From assembly GCA_033675545.1 (NCBI GenBank), contig JAWDGP010002514.1:250001-314000 (forward strand): DNA of 64,000 nt, read 5' to 3'. The position numbers and the translations under genes were made by a program. The stretch comes from Elysia crispata. Its lineage: Eukaryota > Mollusca > Gastropoda > Plakobranchidae. The notes under the pieces are model-generated. The model did no database searches and was not told the origin of the DNA. It saw nothing but the letters and a program-made list of their open reading frames with translations. This document shows, piece by piece, positions 47,187 through 58,245 of this stretch. Position 1 is the first letter of the stretch. Each line of letters starts with the position of its first letter.

Positions 47187-47357
47187 GTCACAATGTGCCA
47201 CCATCAGCATGGGTCCATCAGGATCAATCCCAGTTCCCTCCTGGTCAGTCTCAAGGTCGGGCATCGGCAAGACCACGCTACCCTGTCTCTGCTCCTGCAG
47301 GCTTCAAGTTCACAGTCGACCCATCCACTGGTCAAGTCTTTCTTGTCCATTCCGAAG
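47187..47357 (+). CDS. TNRC18/BAHCC1: TNRC18/BAHCC1 exon I (DPxxGQ motif)
   Basis: A 171-nt exon, acceptor ctatctatag, donor gtgagt, phase 1 in and out. It reads GHNVPPSAWVHQDQSQFPPG and ends with KFTVDPSTGQVFLVHSE. The last block (47,300-47,347) matches YQFVRDPQSGQLVVIPSDH of human TNRC18, which fixes the reading frame and confirms the phase of the exon H join. The acceptor polypyrimidine tract is poor because a TA microsatellite sits just upstream. Confidence 0.92.
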
Positions 47358-47682
47358 GTGAGTAGATCAGCTGCACAACTTTAAAGATATTGATGATTTT
47401 TACTATTCCAATACTCTGCTGAAATTTTAGGCTAATGTTGTATTCTTATATTTTTACACAATAGTGAAGAAAAATCCGGCTGTATAATTAACATTTTTTA
47501 CTTAGTTCAAAAGTACTTAAGAAATTCTTTGTAAGACTCATCAGATCATGTGACTTAAACTTGCGTATTGCCTGGACTTTGAACTCCCTTTGAAGTAGAA
47601 AGTAAACTTTCAAATTTATTGTAAATTTTAAACCCCAAAGTATCGTCACTCTTTGTCTAAAGCTTTCAATTTAAATTTTCAG
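47358..47682 (+). other. Intron I-J, 325 bp
   Basis: GT-AG intron, AT-rich, nothing else seen. Confidence 0.8.
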
Positions 47683-47810
47683 ACTTGCAAGAGCCCCGGA
47701 GTGTGTGGTCAGTGCCCAGTCTGCCATTGCCACCTGGGGAAAGCCCTGGCCAGGTCAAACAAAATACATCTTTGCCAAAGGTCACAGTCCACAGCCCAGA
47801 ACCAACGCAG
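47683..47810 (+). CDS. TNRC18/BAHCC1: TNRC18/BAHCC1 exon J
   Basis: A 128-nt exon, acceptor aaattttcag, donor gtgagt, phase 1 in and phase 0 out. It reads DLQEPRSVWSVPSLPLPPGE and ends KVTVHSPEPTQ. The Trp-Pro-rich segment sits where human TNRC18 has VPPLWPALYPPG, directly after the DPxxGQ motif, so collinearity supports it. Confidence 0.88.
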
Positions 47811-48189
47811 GTGAGTCCTGGGGTCAACATTTTAAGTTGACTAGTGATGTTTTAGCTATACTGATGTAGTAAACTTTTGTTCAAATGCACTTCAACAATT
47901 TAAAGGGACACTTGCTCAAAGACAATTAAGATACATAAATTGAATCTTGCTTATAAATGTTTCTCTTTGCAATATGATTTTTAAAAATGAAAATATTGTT
48001 GGTTCTGTTGTTGCAAAGCTCTTTTCCGAAAAAAAAAAAGAAAAGAAAAAGCATTCTTTTCTTTTGGAATCTTTTTTACGCAACTAATAAAATGCCAGGT
48101 TTTCTTGTAAAAATTCATGCAGAAAATCGCAACAATCTATTTACCCTTGGTAATCATTTGATTTTATACAAATGTTTGTCTCTTTTCAG
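47811..48189 (+). other. Intron J-K, 379 bp
   Basis: GT-AG intron, AT-rich, nothing else seen. Confidence 0.8.
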
Positions 48190-48220
48190 GAGCAACCTGG
48201 AGGTAACAGCGTTAGAAATG
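48190..48220 (+). CDS. TNRC18/BAHCC1: TNRC18/BAHCC1 exon K, 31-nt microexon
   Basis: A microexon with consensus signals on both sides (tcttttcag and gtaagt), phase 0 in and phase 1 out. It reads EQPGGNSVRN. It is needed to convert phase 0 of exon J to phase 1 of exon L, which strongly supports it despite its size. Confidence 0.8.
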
Positions 48221-49630
48221 GTAAGTCTATCCATGTATGCAAAGATTGAAAAATGATAGTTTAATGGGAAAAAAAAATGTCTCTCACGTTTTTGTTTAGG
48301 CCGTATTCTTTGAAAAGAGATTAACTTAAACTTCAAATATGAACAAAGACTCATCTTAACAGTTGATGAGAAAAATCTGAATTCAGAGAAGAGAAATGCC
48401 TGACTGGTGCAAAAGAGGGGACAGAACAGGATAAAATTAGGCAAAATAGTTTGTCTAAATTGTTCAAGGTTTTGCAAGTTTATGTAATGTGGATAGAAAC
48501 CACATCTATATTTAGATTTCAAGCCAATGATGAATAAAAAGAAAATATTAAACATTTGCTGTCCAAATATTCTGGAGTTTGTGTTCCTGTAGAAGGCCAA
48601 AATAAGGAGGATGACTAACCCAAGATGGCATTACTTTCAGATTTGTTTAAACTGCAAAATATTTGTCATGCAGTCATAGCAATGGGCACATTATAAAATA
48701 TGATATTTATTAATCGTAATATATTATAAAAATGTGATTTCTAAGCTTTACTCACTTTTTAGGGAGGCTAAGATGAAGATACGTTGATGACACTGTCTAA
48801 CTGCAGAAAATAAGAAAGATTTTCAATGATTATTAGACAGAAAGAATGGGTTGGATTAAACAGCAAAAATAATGGTAGTTGGTCAAAAGAATGAGTGTCC
48901 ACAAACCAACATCTTTATCAACCGGAATAAAGTCAAGCAAAGAGATCAATTCTTGGGTAATTTAGTATCAAGCGATTGACACAACAAAAACTGAAATTGC
49001 ATCAAGAATAGTAAAAAAAAAGAGTCACGAGTGAATGAAGTCAGTACCAACAAATAAATGTAAATACATTTACATCCACACAAAAAGAAGAGCCCTGAAA
49101 TGCTATGTTGAACCCGTTGTGGTGTTTGGATGCAAAGCCTGGATAATTTCCAAACAGTTACAAAACAGTGCTACGGGAGGCCAAGACATGATTACTGATA
49201 AATAGAATACATGAAAGTCAGACAACATTTTTTGGTCATTGATGACAAGAGTGAAACTAGAACATCTTGTGACAACTGGATTGATGAAATGAAAATGCAG
49301 CAGGGGAAATTAGCTAGAAAAGATGTTGTACAAACGAAAAGGCTAAGTGTAGGACGAGTGACAGATGCACTAAAAGCGACCAGGGATAAAGATGTGTGGA
49401 AGGTCATGATAGCCAAGGCTAAAGAGCAAGGCACCTGATGGATTGATTGATTGAAGATGAAGATTGTCAATTATTGAACAAATAAGCAAAATGTTTAGCT
49501 TGCCTCAGGCAGGATGCAAATTCTATAATTAAATGATTTGCACGAGTTCATAATTTTTTTTGTGGCTACTAAGAGAACTGATTTTTATTGTTCATGTGTC
49601 AAATTTTAATAATTTTCTTTTCATCTTCAG
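48221..49630 (+). other. Intron K-L, 1,410 bp
   Basis: GT-AG intron. Its second half is occupied by a decayed LINE reverse-transcriptase remnant in sense orientation (about 48,890-49,440). Confidence 0.8.
48890..49440 (+). mobile_element. Decayed LINE retrotransposon, 3' end of the reverse-transcriptase ORF
   Basis: Pieces of the C-terminal part of a non-LTR reverse transcriptase can be read in order on the + strand, with stops and frameshifts. They are a QFLGNLVSSD segment near 48,950, then RALKCYVEPVVVFGCKAWII near 49,090-49,150, then CDNWIDEMK and TRDKDVWKVMIAKAKEQGT ending at 49,438. This is the usual order (YLG...SS, LKCY..P.L.YGCE.W, a C-terminal W.D motif, then a DRDxW motif) for LINE elements. 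Clade cannot be fixed. The last 75 codons (49,211-49,438) are still open. It is inactive. Confidence 0.75.
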
Positions 49631-50464
49631 GATCCTCTTCACAGCTATCATCACTGAAAGCACGTCAGGAATCCTGTTACAAACCTGAAACCCCCGGCAA
49701 CAGTGTTGTTTCCTCTATACCAGTAGCAGCCGAATCTACTGGCTTTCTGTGGCCAAACTTCCAGTCAAGAGGTTGCTCTCCCATCCTATGTGAGGACCTC
49801 TCTTCCCCATTGTCATTATTGTCTACACTGTCCTCCCTCTCCTCCAGGAAACCAACCACCTGCAATGTTGGCATTCAGGTAGGGGAGGTGCTGGGTCGAG
49901 GCAGAAAAAAGCGGGACTCTGCATTAAAACATTTAAGCTTAGACCGGGAAGTCCAGACATCACCATCACCACTGGCAGCTGCATCATCTTCACATCCTCA
50001 TGTCCCACAGGCATCATCATCGTCATCATCATCTTCAACATCTGCCCCATCTTCATCCAGTAAAGCACTCAATCCGCTCCCTGCTCACTGCCAGCCTCTT
50101 GAGGTAAAAATAGGAGAGGATGGAAGTGGGGAGGCCACATCCAGCTTGTATAACCCATTCACGGACCCACAGATTCTGCAGGCAGCTCATGGTCTGGAGC
50201 TCCTTAGCACCCTGGCGGAGAAAAGGCCGAAGTGCTCCTCATCCTCTGCAGCATCTTCCCTGGATGATCCCAAGCACATCTACCCCTCTCCCAGCGACTC
50301 GTACGAGACACTGTCCCCAACTGCAGATCCATCAGTGGATTCTGTGGGTGGTAAGAGTGGTCACCCTCGCCGGGAAGTCAGAAGGGAGTTGTCTCCCAAA
50401 TGGACAAGGCCCAAAAAGGAACCGCAAGATGGTACACCTTCTGGAGACTTCAAACCTCCCCCGG
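49631..50464 (+). CDS. TNRC18/BAHCC1: TNRC18/BAHCC1 exon L (HGxxLLS motif)
   Basis: An 834-nt exon, acceptor catcttcag, donor gtaagc, phase 1 in and out. It starts GSSSQLSSLKARQESCYKPE and has a basic patch GRGRKKRD, a poly-Ser run and then ILQAAHGLELLSTLAE (50,173-50,220). That block matches the FLHGITLLSEIAELE helix of human TNRC18, which sits shortly before the coiled coil, as here. A basic segment RREVRRELSPKWTRPKKEP follows. The frame stays open to 50,487, past the donor. Confidence 0.93.
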
Positions 50465-50891
50465 GTAAGCATGCTTACTTCCGCTGATTATATAGGAAAG
50501 TCAAATCTTTTCAAGTACATTTTGCCAGAGGACCACTATTTATGAACAACAATATGGCTTATGCTCTTACTTAAAAATATTTTTCATACTTAGATAATAT
50601 TTAAGATCATGATTGTCACATTTCTATACATTGAACTTAATAACAGGATATTTTTTAAAGTTGTACATGCTCATAATTAGCAAAATTTGTATTTCCTTCT
50701 ACTGTGTTGACAAGACATTCTTTTCTCAAGAAAGGCAAGCAAGCTCATTTTAGTCCATTTTTGGTTGTAAAATTTTAGATTATATTTTAAGTCTTCTTCA
50801 CTCTTCACTTTTGCCAAGTATGAACAGCATATAGTGAGAGAAAGAGTTGGTTATAACAATTTTTCAATCAAACCTTCACCATTTCTCATAG
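50465..50891 (+). other. Intron L-M, 427 bp
   Basis: GT-AG intron, AT-rich, nothing else seen. Confidence 0.8.
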
Positions 50892-51000
50892 AACTGGAGT
50901 TAGCCCATGACCTTGATGTGCGGTTCAAGCTGGTGGAGGTCCAGCGCCAGTACAAAGAGAAGCAACGTGAGCTAGCCAAACTCCAGAGCAAGAAACTTGA
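50892..51000 (+). CDS. TNRC18/BAHCC1: TNRC18/BAHCC1 exon M (signature coiled coil)
   Basis: A 109-nt exon, acceptor tttctcatag, donor gtgagt, phase 1 in and phase 2 out. It encodes ELELAHDLDVRFKLVEVQRQ and then YKEKQRELAKLQSKKL. Human TNRC18 has LAEVQRQYKEKQRELVKLQ at the matching place. Twelve consecutive identical residues here give the firmest family assignment in the window. The segment is a charged coiled coil. Confidence 0.97.
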
Positions 51001-51556
51001 GTGAGTCATAGCGCTTTAACTTCTTACTGGCTACTTGCCACAGTAGCGCCAGCTCTAAGAGGCAGCACCTGAACGAAAAGAGTTTTTAAAAATTTCAAAA
51101 GTATAATGCAAAAGCAAAACTTTATGTCATAGTGTCGATGAGAATTTATTTTTGGACTCATAAATGTATAGTGAAGTCGAACTTGAAGCTAATTGTCTAA
51201 GGATAAGGTTATTCCATTTTGACAGAAACTAATGGCATTGAAATTGTTTATCAGTTACATCAGTTTTGCAAATCTGAGTTCTCATCTTGACATTATTATC
51301 ATTTAGACTGGTGGCTTTAGAATGCTCAAAATGAAAAATTTTCATCAAATTATATTCAGAAAGAGAAGGAGTGTAATTAATCAAACTTCATGACAATGAT
51401 TATCAGAAGAAATATAAATTATTATGGTGATAAGAGCTTACAATGGAAGAGAGTGAGACTATGATCTCTCAACCTCTCCCATTACTTTCTATTTACTCGT
51501 TATTTCAAGATAATTTCCTTACTGCGATGGCTCAAAGGCTCTGTTGCTTGTTTCAG
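51001..51556 (+). other. Intron M-N, 556 bp
   Basis: GT-AG intron, AT-rich, nothing else seen. Confidence 0.8.
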
Positions 51557-51640
51557 TGCAAGTGGAGCAAAGTCGTGGAAAAGAGGACCTGGCAGACCAC
51601 CCAAAAAGAAAGCTCAACTGAAAAAATCTGATGATGACAG
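51557..51640 (+). CDS. TNRC18/BAHCC1: TNRC18/BAHCC1 exon N (AT-hook 1)
   Basis: An 84-nt exon, acceptor ttgtttcag, donor gtaata, phase 2 in and out. It reads ASGAKSWKRGPGRPPKKAQL and ends SDDD. RGPGRPPKK (51,582-51,608) is an AT-hook with the GRP core and aligns with RRGPGRPRKR just after the coiled coil of human TNRC18. AT-hooks bind the minor groove of AT-rich DNA. Confidence 0.95.
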
Positions 51641-52219
51641 GTAATACCTCTACAATTTACAGAGAATGTAGAGAGGATGCTATATTTCAATTGTCATGGT
51701 GAAGTTAATTCCATTCACTCCTTTTTACAACCTTATTCAGATCCTAACGCTACTGATTTTCTAAACCTAGTAAGAGACCTGAATTTTTGTAGTATTTTAG
51801 CTATCTTTGCATTTGTAATTTTTCAATAAACAAGAAGAGCTAAATTAAAATCTGATTTCAATTTTACACCCTTACATCAGTTAAAATGCTACATAATAGT
51901 GTTTTTAATACACTACACAGTATGCCAACTTTAATCTACTGTAAAATAAAGTGTTTTTGGCATCTTCATAAACAACAGGCCAATGAATCTCATGTGAATT
52001 GATTGAAAGTAAATGTTATGTTGTAGATACCATTTTAACTTTTATAACTCATTCATATTATTTTCAAATGCTTTGTGTTACCCTTTAATGTGCCTTCTAA
52101 GGAAATAATAAAAGTCTAAACTCTATATGAGACCCCTGTATGCTTTAATTTTTTTTGCTGGCATGCTCTCTTCCTGTTATTGTGTAAAGCAGTGTATCTG
52201 TTGTACCTTTTTATTCCAG
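51641..52219 (+). other. Intron N-O, 579 bp
   Basis: GT-AG intron, AT-rich, nothing else seen. Confidence 0.8.
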
Positions 52220-52313
52220 TTCCAGCAGCTCCTCCAAGCCAAAAGACAGCCACCACCAGCAGCAGAAGAAGAAGCGTCCTGCCGAAGAACTGGTGGATCG
52301 CATCTACAGAAAG
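52220..52313 (+). CDS. TNRC18/BAHCC1: TNRC18/BAHCC1 exon O
   Basis: A 94-nt exon, acceptor tttattccag, donor gtaatg, phase 2 in and phase 0 out. It reads SSSSSKPKDSHHQQQKKKRP and then AEELVDRIYRK. The basic KKKRP could serve in nuclear import. The second half is helix-prone and runs on into exon P. Confidence 0.88.
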
Positions 52314-52621
52314 GTAATGTCTTCTTATTTTCAATACTGCTGTTTAACAAATCCATTCATTTTGCTCCTGTGTGGATAGTTTCTAAATTTTTAACTTTAA
52401 GTGCAATAAATTTGTTTTACATTATTTTATTTCCAATTGAGGAGCTCAAAATACTTGTTTTTCTAATGTCAATACTATGAATATGCAATTCATGGCATTC
52501 AACTATTTTGAACTGAGTTTAAGATTTATGAGATTTATGTGATATATTTCATTGATATCATTCTTAGCAGTTCACCTATTTATATGTGCCATTTTTAATC
52601 TGTTCATGAACTTTTTTCCAG
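52314..52621 (+). other. Intron O-P, 308 bp
   Basis: GT-AG intron, AT-rich, nothing else seen. Confidence 0.8.
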
Positions 52622-52733
52622 CTTGCCCCTGACAAGCCAAATAAAGTTAGCCGGTCCATCCATTACGTTAAGAGCAAGACTGGTCCATTTTTTAGGCGGA
52701 AATCTGCTTCCAAATCAGTCAAAAGAAATAAAG
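52622..52733 (+). CDS. TNRC18/BAHCC1: TNRC18/BAHCC1 exon P, basic segment
   Basis: A 112-nt exon, acceptor cttttttccag, donor gtaaat, phase 0 in and phase 1 out. It reads LAPDKPNKVSRSIHYVKSKT and ends RRKSASKSVKRNK. It is strongly basic, like the Lys-rich linker after the AT-hook in vertebrate relatives, with little residue-level identity that I can recall. Confidence 0.88.
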
Positions 52734-53242
52734 GTAAATCTATATTTACTTAAAGCTTAATTACCAGACTATTTTTAGAATTAAGTTTCAAGTAAGTTAG
52801 AGGATGTGATAAGGATCTTTGTTCTATTTTAATTTATTTGTAGATGGAATGAGTTTTAAACAGCGATACAACATTTGGGGAGTATTGATATAGCACATTC
52901 TATCATGAAAAAGTTAAAATTTGCAAATGTCCAAATTCCAACTGCTTTTGATAAGGCGATCATCACATCTGAAGGTATGACTGTAAATTTTTGCAACATT
53001 TGTTACTCCACTCGTGATATCTAGCTCTTTTGGCAATAGTTTTGATCTGCAACTCAAATCATTTTTGTTAAACCATGCACATGCTTTTTTCAAATTAAGT
53101 GAGTTAGGTGGTTTTAGCTGCTGAAGAATCCATGGTATATACTGTTTACACTTATGTATTGGGAAAATATAAAGAAAGGAAGACAACAAAACTGATGAAA
53201 TTATAAGACAGCAAACAATTTTTGCATTTATTTTCATACCAG
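52734..53242 (+). other. Intron P-Q, 509 bp
   Basis: GT-AG intron, AT-rich, nothing else seen. A 107-codon minus-strand frame here has no coding character. Confidence 0.75.
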
Positions 53243-53314
53243 ATTTATTTGGAATTGATCCCAGTACTTGGCCCAGCTACTCAGAGAGGAAACACCAGGA
53301 AAAAGTGAAGCATG
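53243..53314 (+). CDS. TNRC18/BAHCC1: TNRC18/BAHCC1 exon Q
   Basis: A 72-nt exon, acceptor ttttcataccag, donor gtaagc, phase 1 in and out. It reads DLFGIDPSTWPSYSERKHQE and then KVKH. It is symmetric and so could be skipped without frame loss. No motif was recognised. Confidence 0.83.
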
Positions 53315-54248
53315 GTAAGCTATGGTTACTTGAGACAGAAGGTTTTGTAAGATTGTATTTCAGGATGAATGTATTTTCAGTCTCTTAAGATTCAACTTGC
53401 TGTCTAAAAATGTACTAGGTAAATATTGATGAAATTTAGATTCGTGTTAAATTGGCCTTTTAAGGGATAGCTAATTTTGCACTCAAACTTTTTTTTTTAC
53501 AGATGTCAGCTTATTTTGTCTTGAAACCAGTTCTAATAAATTTAATGTTGGGAATTTGAATTTTTAAAAAATTTCAATTAAAAATAGATATAAATACTCT
53601 TTTTCTTACTATTTGAAAAGGCCTTAAAGTATAAGTTTTGAAAGAATCTTCTTCGTGAAGCTAAGCTATAAGTAAAATGCTTTACTCTTAATATTAACAC
53701 TCTAAAATGTAATTTAGGGGACATGCGACTTATTTGGACTTAGCTAGCTCCAGACATTGCAACAAAATTGGCAAAAACTCTTCCTTTGCTCCAATATAAA
53801 ATGTCAAAGATCAAGATTATGAAACTACCTGAGGAAGGATCCGGATCTTAAATAAGGTCTTTGTAGATTTAGATTTATGTTTATTACATCGAGCTCACTG
53901 CCTTTGCACAGTAAACGGCCTGAGGTTGGGTTCTTTACCTGAATCAATGCAAAATGAATGGTGCTTGGTAAATATCTTGCCTAAATCTAGATTGCATGTA
54001 GAACCTTAGACTTTCCTGAATTGCATAATCCATACTCTCCTTGAACATTAAATCCTCGTTTGTGCGATTTATAGAATGGTAGTGGTTTAGGGAGCTTCAT
54101 CTATAAATGAATTAGGCCTTCCAAATAATTATAGTCACTTAAACCTTTTTAACGACTGATATTTTTTAATACAAAGATTTCTCCATCTATTCTCTTGGTT
54201 TCTGTGATATTCTAATAAACTTTTGTTTTTCTGTTTCATGTATTTCAG
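53315..54248 (+). other. Intron Q-R, 934 bp
   Basis: GT-AG intron, AT-rich, nothing else seen. Confidence 0.75.
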
Positions 54249-54350
54249 GGAAAGACAAATACAAGACAAGTTTTGTAGGACCTCTAGACTCTGATCATAA
54301 GAGTCACTTTTCTTTCAAAAGCAAAGGCCACAAAATGACCCTTGTTAAAG
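54249..54350 (+). CDS. TNRC18/BAHCC1: TNRC18/BAHCC1 exon R
   Basis: A 102-nt exon, acceptor tgtatttcag, donor gtaaac, phase 1 in and out. It reads GKDKYKTSFVGPLDSDHKSH and then FSFKSKGHKMTLVK. The Lys/Ser/Gly content resembles the linker with SPFKFSDSAGGKSK in human TNRC18, but the similarity is loose. Confidence 0.85.
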
Positions 54351-55954
54351 GTAAACACTATTTGTAATTTGACTTATACTATTTGATTCAATATTTATTT
54401 GCCTTCGTACTTATGGTAGGAGAAGTATTGTGTTCAAATTTGTTTTCATAGAGTGGTAGCTTCTTTTAGAAATAATAAAGGATTAATTTTCAGTATTTTT
54501 TTAATTTTATAAATTTAAACTCTTTTTTTTTTTTAATTTCTGGGGTAAGGTATCCTCAGGAAATTTATTTAGGTTTGTCAGCTCAACTGCCAGCCATCAT
54601 GCCTAATCAGACATGTCAGGTTTATTTTCCCATGGCGACACACACAAAACATACATATGACTCGCTGTACAAAGAAATGCAGAAAACCTTCAAGTATAGA
54701 TCATTATTGTCATTTGACTACTTTCATCTGGATTGGTCTTTCTGTACAGTTTGATTTTCTTTCATTACAGCAATAATGCAAATTTTATGATTTTGCAATT
54801 GATTAACTCATGCATACTCGTGCATATATTTCACACATAACCTTCCCTAAAGCACACGTGAAGAATTCTATACTTATTGGTAACAGCATCATGAGAGACA
54901 AAAAAAAATGAAGTAATATTATAACGAAAAGTGCCTGGTAATTTTAAAGCATTTCTATAAAGCACTAAAACTATCCAAAGCATACAAAAGTTCCCCAAAA
55001 AGTCATATTAAGTCAATGTTTCTTCTTTAAATTCACGTAGGAGCAGCTAACAGTGCTAGTAACAGATTGATATTCTAGCTTAGCATTTGTATCTTCAAAT
55101 TTCAAAACCTTAGCGATTCACTCATTTTAGTCCCGAACGAGGTAGAGAGAACAAGTGTAAAGAGCATTTTTTCAATTATTTAACGTCCCACCTAGTTTGA
55201 CTAGAGTTCAAGCCATATCTTATGATCCTGGAGCTTAGAGCCCACCTTATTGAGTATATGTAAAAAAGGAAAAAAAATAATCTCTCAAAAAATACAAGAA
55301 TAAGTTTTATTATTATTTTCATAAAGCGAATCACACAATAGAATCCAACATATTACTATCCATTTTCTATAAATGTACAGGATATCCATGTAAAAAGAGT
55401 CCTTTTTAGTACATCAACTTATAACCTTCTTGTAGTGCGTGTTCAGATTAGGATCATGCTGATTTCAATATTGCTGATTGTCATTAAGCAAGTTTGGTTA
55501 TTGTAAAAAGGGCCGTTTTTTCATACCGGTAAATTGATCAAATAGAATAATTGTAAGAAAAGTGTTTTATTTCAAGCCACAAGTGTTAAGATTAATGATG
55601 GAATCAACCATTTGTAATAGCGATTTTTTTCTAGGTTTTTTGGGAGGCTTTTTTTTTACTACTGAGGCATGTTTTATTCTACATTTAAATAAAGTTTCAA
55701 TATCTTTTTTTTTTTAAAAGTTGATTTATCTTCTATGACAAAGAAAAAGAAAAACTTGACTACTGGTGAAGCAAATACATGTACAAGGTGTTTGCTACCG
55801 GGCCAACCACTAGCAAGAGAGCAAGAATGTTAATTGTCCTTGTCATTCAAACAGCACTGCGAGTATGCTTATTTCACTTTAAGAAGATTCTCCTACCCAA
55901 ATCTTACCTATGTCATCATATTTTACATTTCTCTAATTTTTATGTTTCTCACAG
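54351..55954 (+). other. Intron R-S, 1,604 bp
   Basis: GT-AG intron, AT-rich, nothing coding. A stretch near 55,130-55,250 has the look of an old interspersed repeat but could not be classified. Confidence 0.7.
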
Positions 55955-56119
55955 AAACGGGAAACATTTTTGCCAATCTGCAGAAGTCATGCACAGGTTT
56001 GGAATTTTCTGAGTCAGACTCACGGCCATCCAAGTCCAAGCTGCCAAAGTCTGAGAATGGCCACTGCAGCCTGGACCTCTCACCTGGCCTACTAGCCTCT
56101 GTGGGAACCATCAAAGCAG
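55955..56119 (+). CDS. TNRC18/BAHCC1: TNRC18/BAHCC1 exon S
   Basis: A 165-nt exon, acceptor tgtttctcacag, donor gtcagt, phase 1 in and out. It reads ETGNIFANLQKSCTGLEFSE and ends DLSPGLLASVGTIKA. The end resembles KLTPSLLCSMVAKNSK of human TNRC18 (pattern L-x-P-x-LL-x-S) and lies in the expected order before the SGLGLLA motif. Confidence 0.9.
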
Positions 56120-56148
56120 GTCAGTAGATTAGATTTTTCTGTTTTACA

Positions 56149-56230
56149 ATAGCCCAAGGGGATAGAGCATTGGACTGACAATACTCAGTGCTGGCTTCAA
56201 CTATCTGGTGGTAGCAACGATCTCAGATCT
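56149..56230 (+). repeat. tRNA-like SINE candidate
   Basis: The segment agcccaaggggatagagcat, then ttggactg, then gctggcttcaacta, follows the order of a tRNA D-arm with A box, an anticodon stem and a TPsiC arm with B box. Spacing is tRNA-like but the B box departs from GGTTCGA. It has the look of the 5' head of an old tRNA-derived SINE just downstream of exon S. The body and tail were not delimited. Confidence 0.35.
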
Positions 56231-58136
56231 TACGTACAGCTCGATCACGAGATTTTTTGGCAGTGGTATAATTTCAATGTGCCTGTACAGATCAATACAA
56301 CATTGCACTGGGCTGTTGCCTCTAGGGCTGAAAATAAGCATTCGTATCCCCATGTTTTAATCACCAATTACATCTCCATGTTTCATGCACCAGTTGCAGC
56401 TTTAATACCTTATCACCTCAAAAGAATGCATGCCTCGAAAAACAATGACAACAACCACATCGCTTTGTGACCTTCACAGTTAAAAAGACCATTACATTAC
56501 AGTGAAGCCAAGGATAAGGCTTGCAGACGTTAGTTAGTCTCTTACATTATTCAATAAAGAATAGTACCAGAATTTACGTTTTGGTTGCTAGTGCTATATT
56601 TCCTGAGATGAAAGGATATTGAGATTTTCAGTCTATAATTCCTCTCTTTTAATTAACTATCGTTAATAACAACCCTGACTAAGTGAGTCACATTATACAG
56701 CATACCAAACTCCTTCCTGAATGTCAAAAGTTGTGTCATTATGCACCATTTATCTTCTCGTAATCTAGCAAGGATTCAAATGTTTCAAATCGTCATGTTT
56801 CCAACACTGACCGCAGTCAATTGTCTTTTTTCCTCCACAAGTCTATAGGCAATTTTGAATGGACTGGTTTTGTATGAAAGTTCATGAGTTTCTCATTGAA
56901 TAATGGACTTTATTAATTCCCTCTTTTTAGAATCTGCCGGGGTTTGTAATTTTCATTCAATGCCCTTCTTTGAGGTTTCTTATAAATTGATATTTTATGC
57001 TGCACTGAAAATTAATAAATATATATGTGAATAAGTCTTGATTCATGTAAAAAGATTATAATGCTAACCTGACATACTCCTTGTCTCATTAATTTTTTTT
57101 TTTACTACATTACGTTCATTCAATAGCAATTGACAATAAGACTGAGCCTCTCCTCAAAGCATGAATATTGTAAAATTTGATTAAAGTCTCTCATTGGAAA
57201 ACATTTTTAAGATGTAGAGTATATTCTACAACAAAGTATCATCTATTATTGAATACATCTTCTACACGCTTTTGATTTGTTTAGCAGAGCTTTACACTTT
57301 GTTTCGTGTATTAGTGTAATCTCATTCCTGTTGATGTATTTAGCAATGCGGTTGTCTTTTTCTGTGCTTCCTAAAAGCATTACACTGGATCTATGCGCAG
57401 AATCTCTTTCATGAGTGTAATGGGGAAAAAAATGTGCAGACTTAGGCAGATAATGCTTTCACAACACAGATGTTTTCAGATAGGTTATTAAAACAACTGC
57501 ATTTAAGAAAGAGCAAGTGAAACCTTTTGATCCAGGTTCTCAAGATCATATGAAAGTTGTCATTCATGTGCTTGAGCCTACACTTGCATGTTGAGTGATG
57601 ACCTTGACACGTGAAAAATTAAAACGAATAATTGGCATAAAAAAAGAGGAGGAAAAAAGCACATACACAACGTCCCCATTTTTTTACCGGTGACGTTGCT
57701 CCGTATCATGGCAGTTATGGCTTTGATTATGGCCATGGTGACGTTAATTTGGGATCAGTGGATCATTGACAGATGCACGATACATTTCGAACATTCCTGT
57801 CTAATTTATTATTGTGGGAAATCTGAAATCGCGCTTTGCATTGCATATGTTAAATCTCAATCTTTGATTTTCTCAACCATCTAGTATCTATCTAAACTTT
57901 ACTTTCACAACCATGGTTATGATTCTTAAAGGCAACCTATAATCCCCTCATTAAAAAGTAATTGTATTCTTATATCTCATCCAATGCTAGAATTGCTAGA
58001 AAACCACATGTGCAAGTGTTCAAAGTTGATTGGTGTATTGGTGATTCCAACTGATATGCATGAAGAGACTGAGAAAAGCTTTTGCAGCAGCGCAATAATA
58101 CGTTATAGCTCTACGAAGGGTTGCCGACAAAAGTGA

Positions 58137-58245
58137 ATAATAATAATTATAATAATAATAATAATAACAACAACAACAACAACAACAACAATAATAATAA
58201 TAATAATAATAATGATAATAATAATAATGGTGATGGTGATGATGA
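58137..58245. repeat. Compound AAT/AAC/GAT microsatellite
   Basis: Trinucleotide blocks AAT, AAC, AAT and GAT lie end to end. Confidence 0.93.

Noticed and set aside
47193..47384. Alternative frame through exon I
   Set aside because: The family motif KFTVDPSTGQVFLV is in the other frame, which also agrees with exon phases.
50120..50545. 141-codon frame overlapping exon L in another register
   Set aside because: The HGLELLS helix and both exon junctions fix the frame of exon L.
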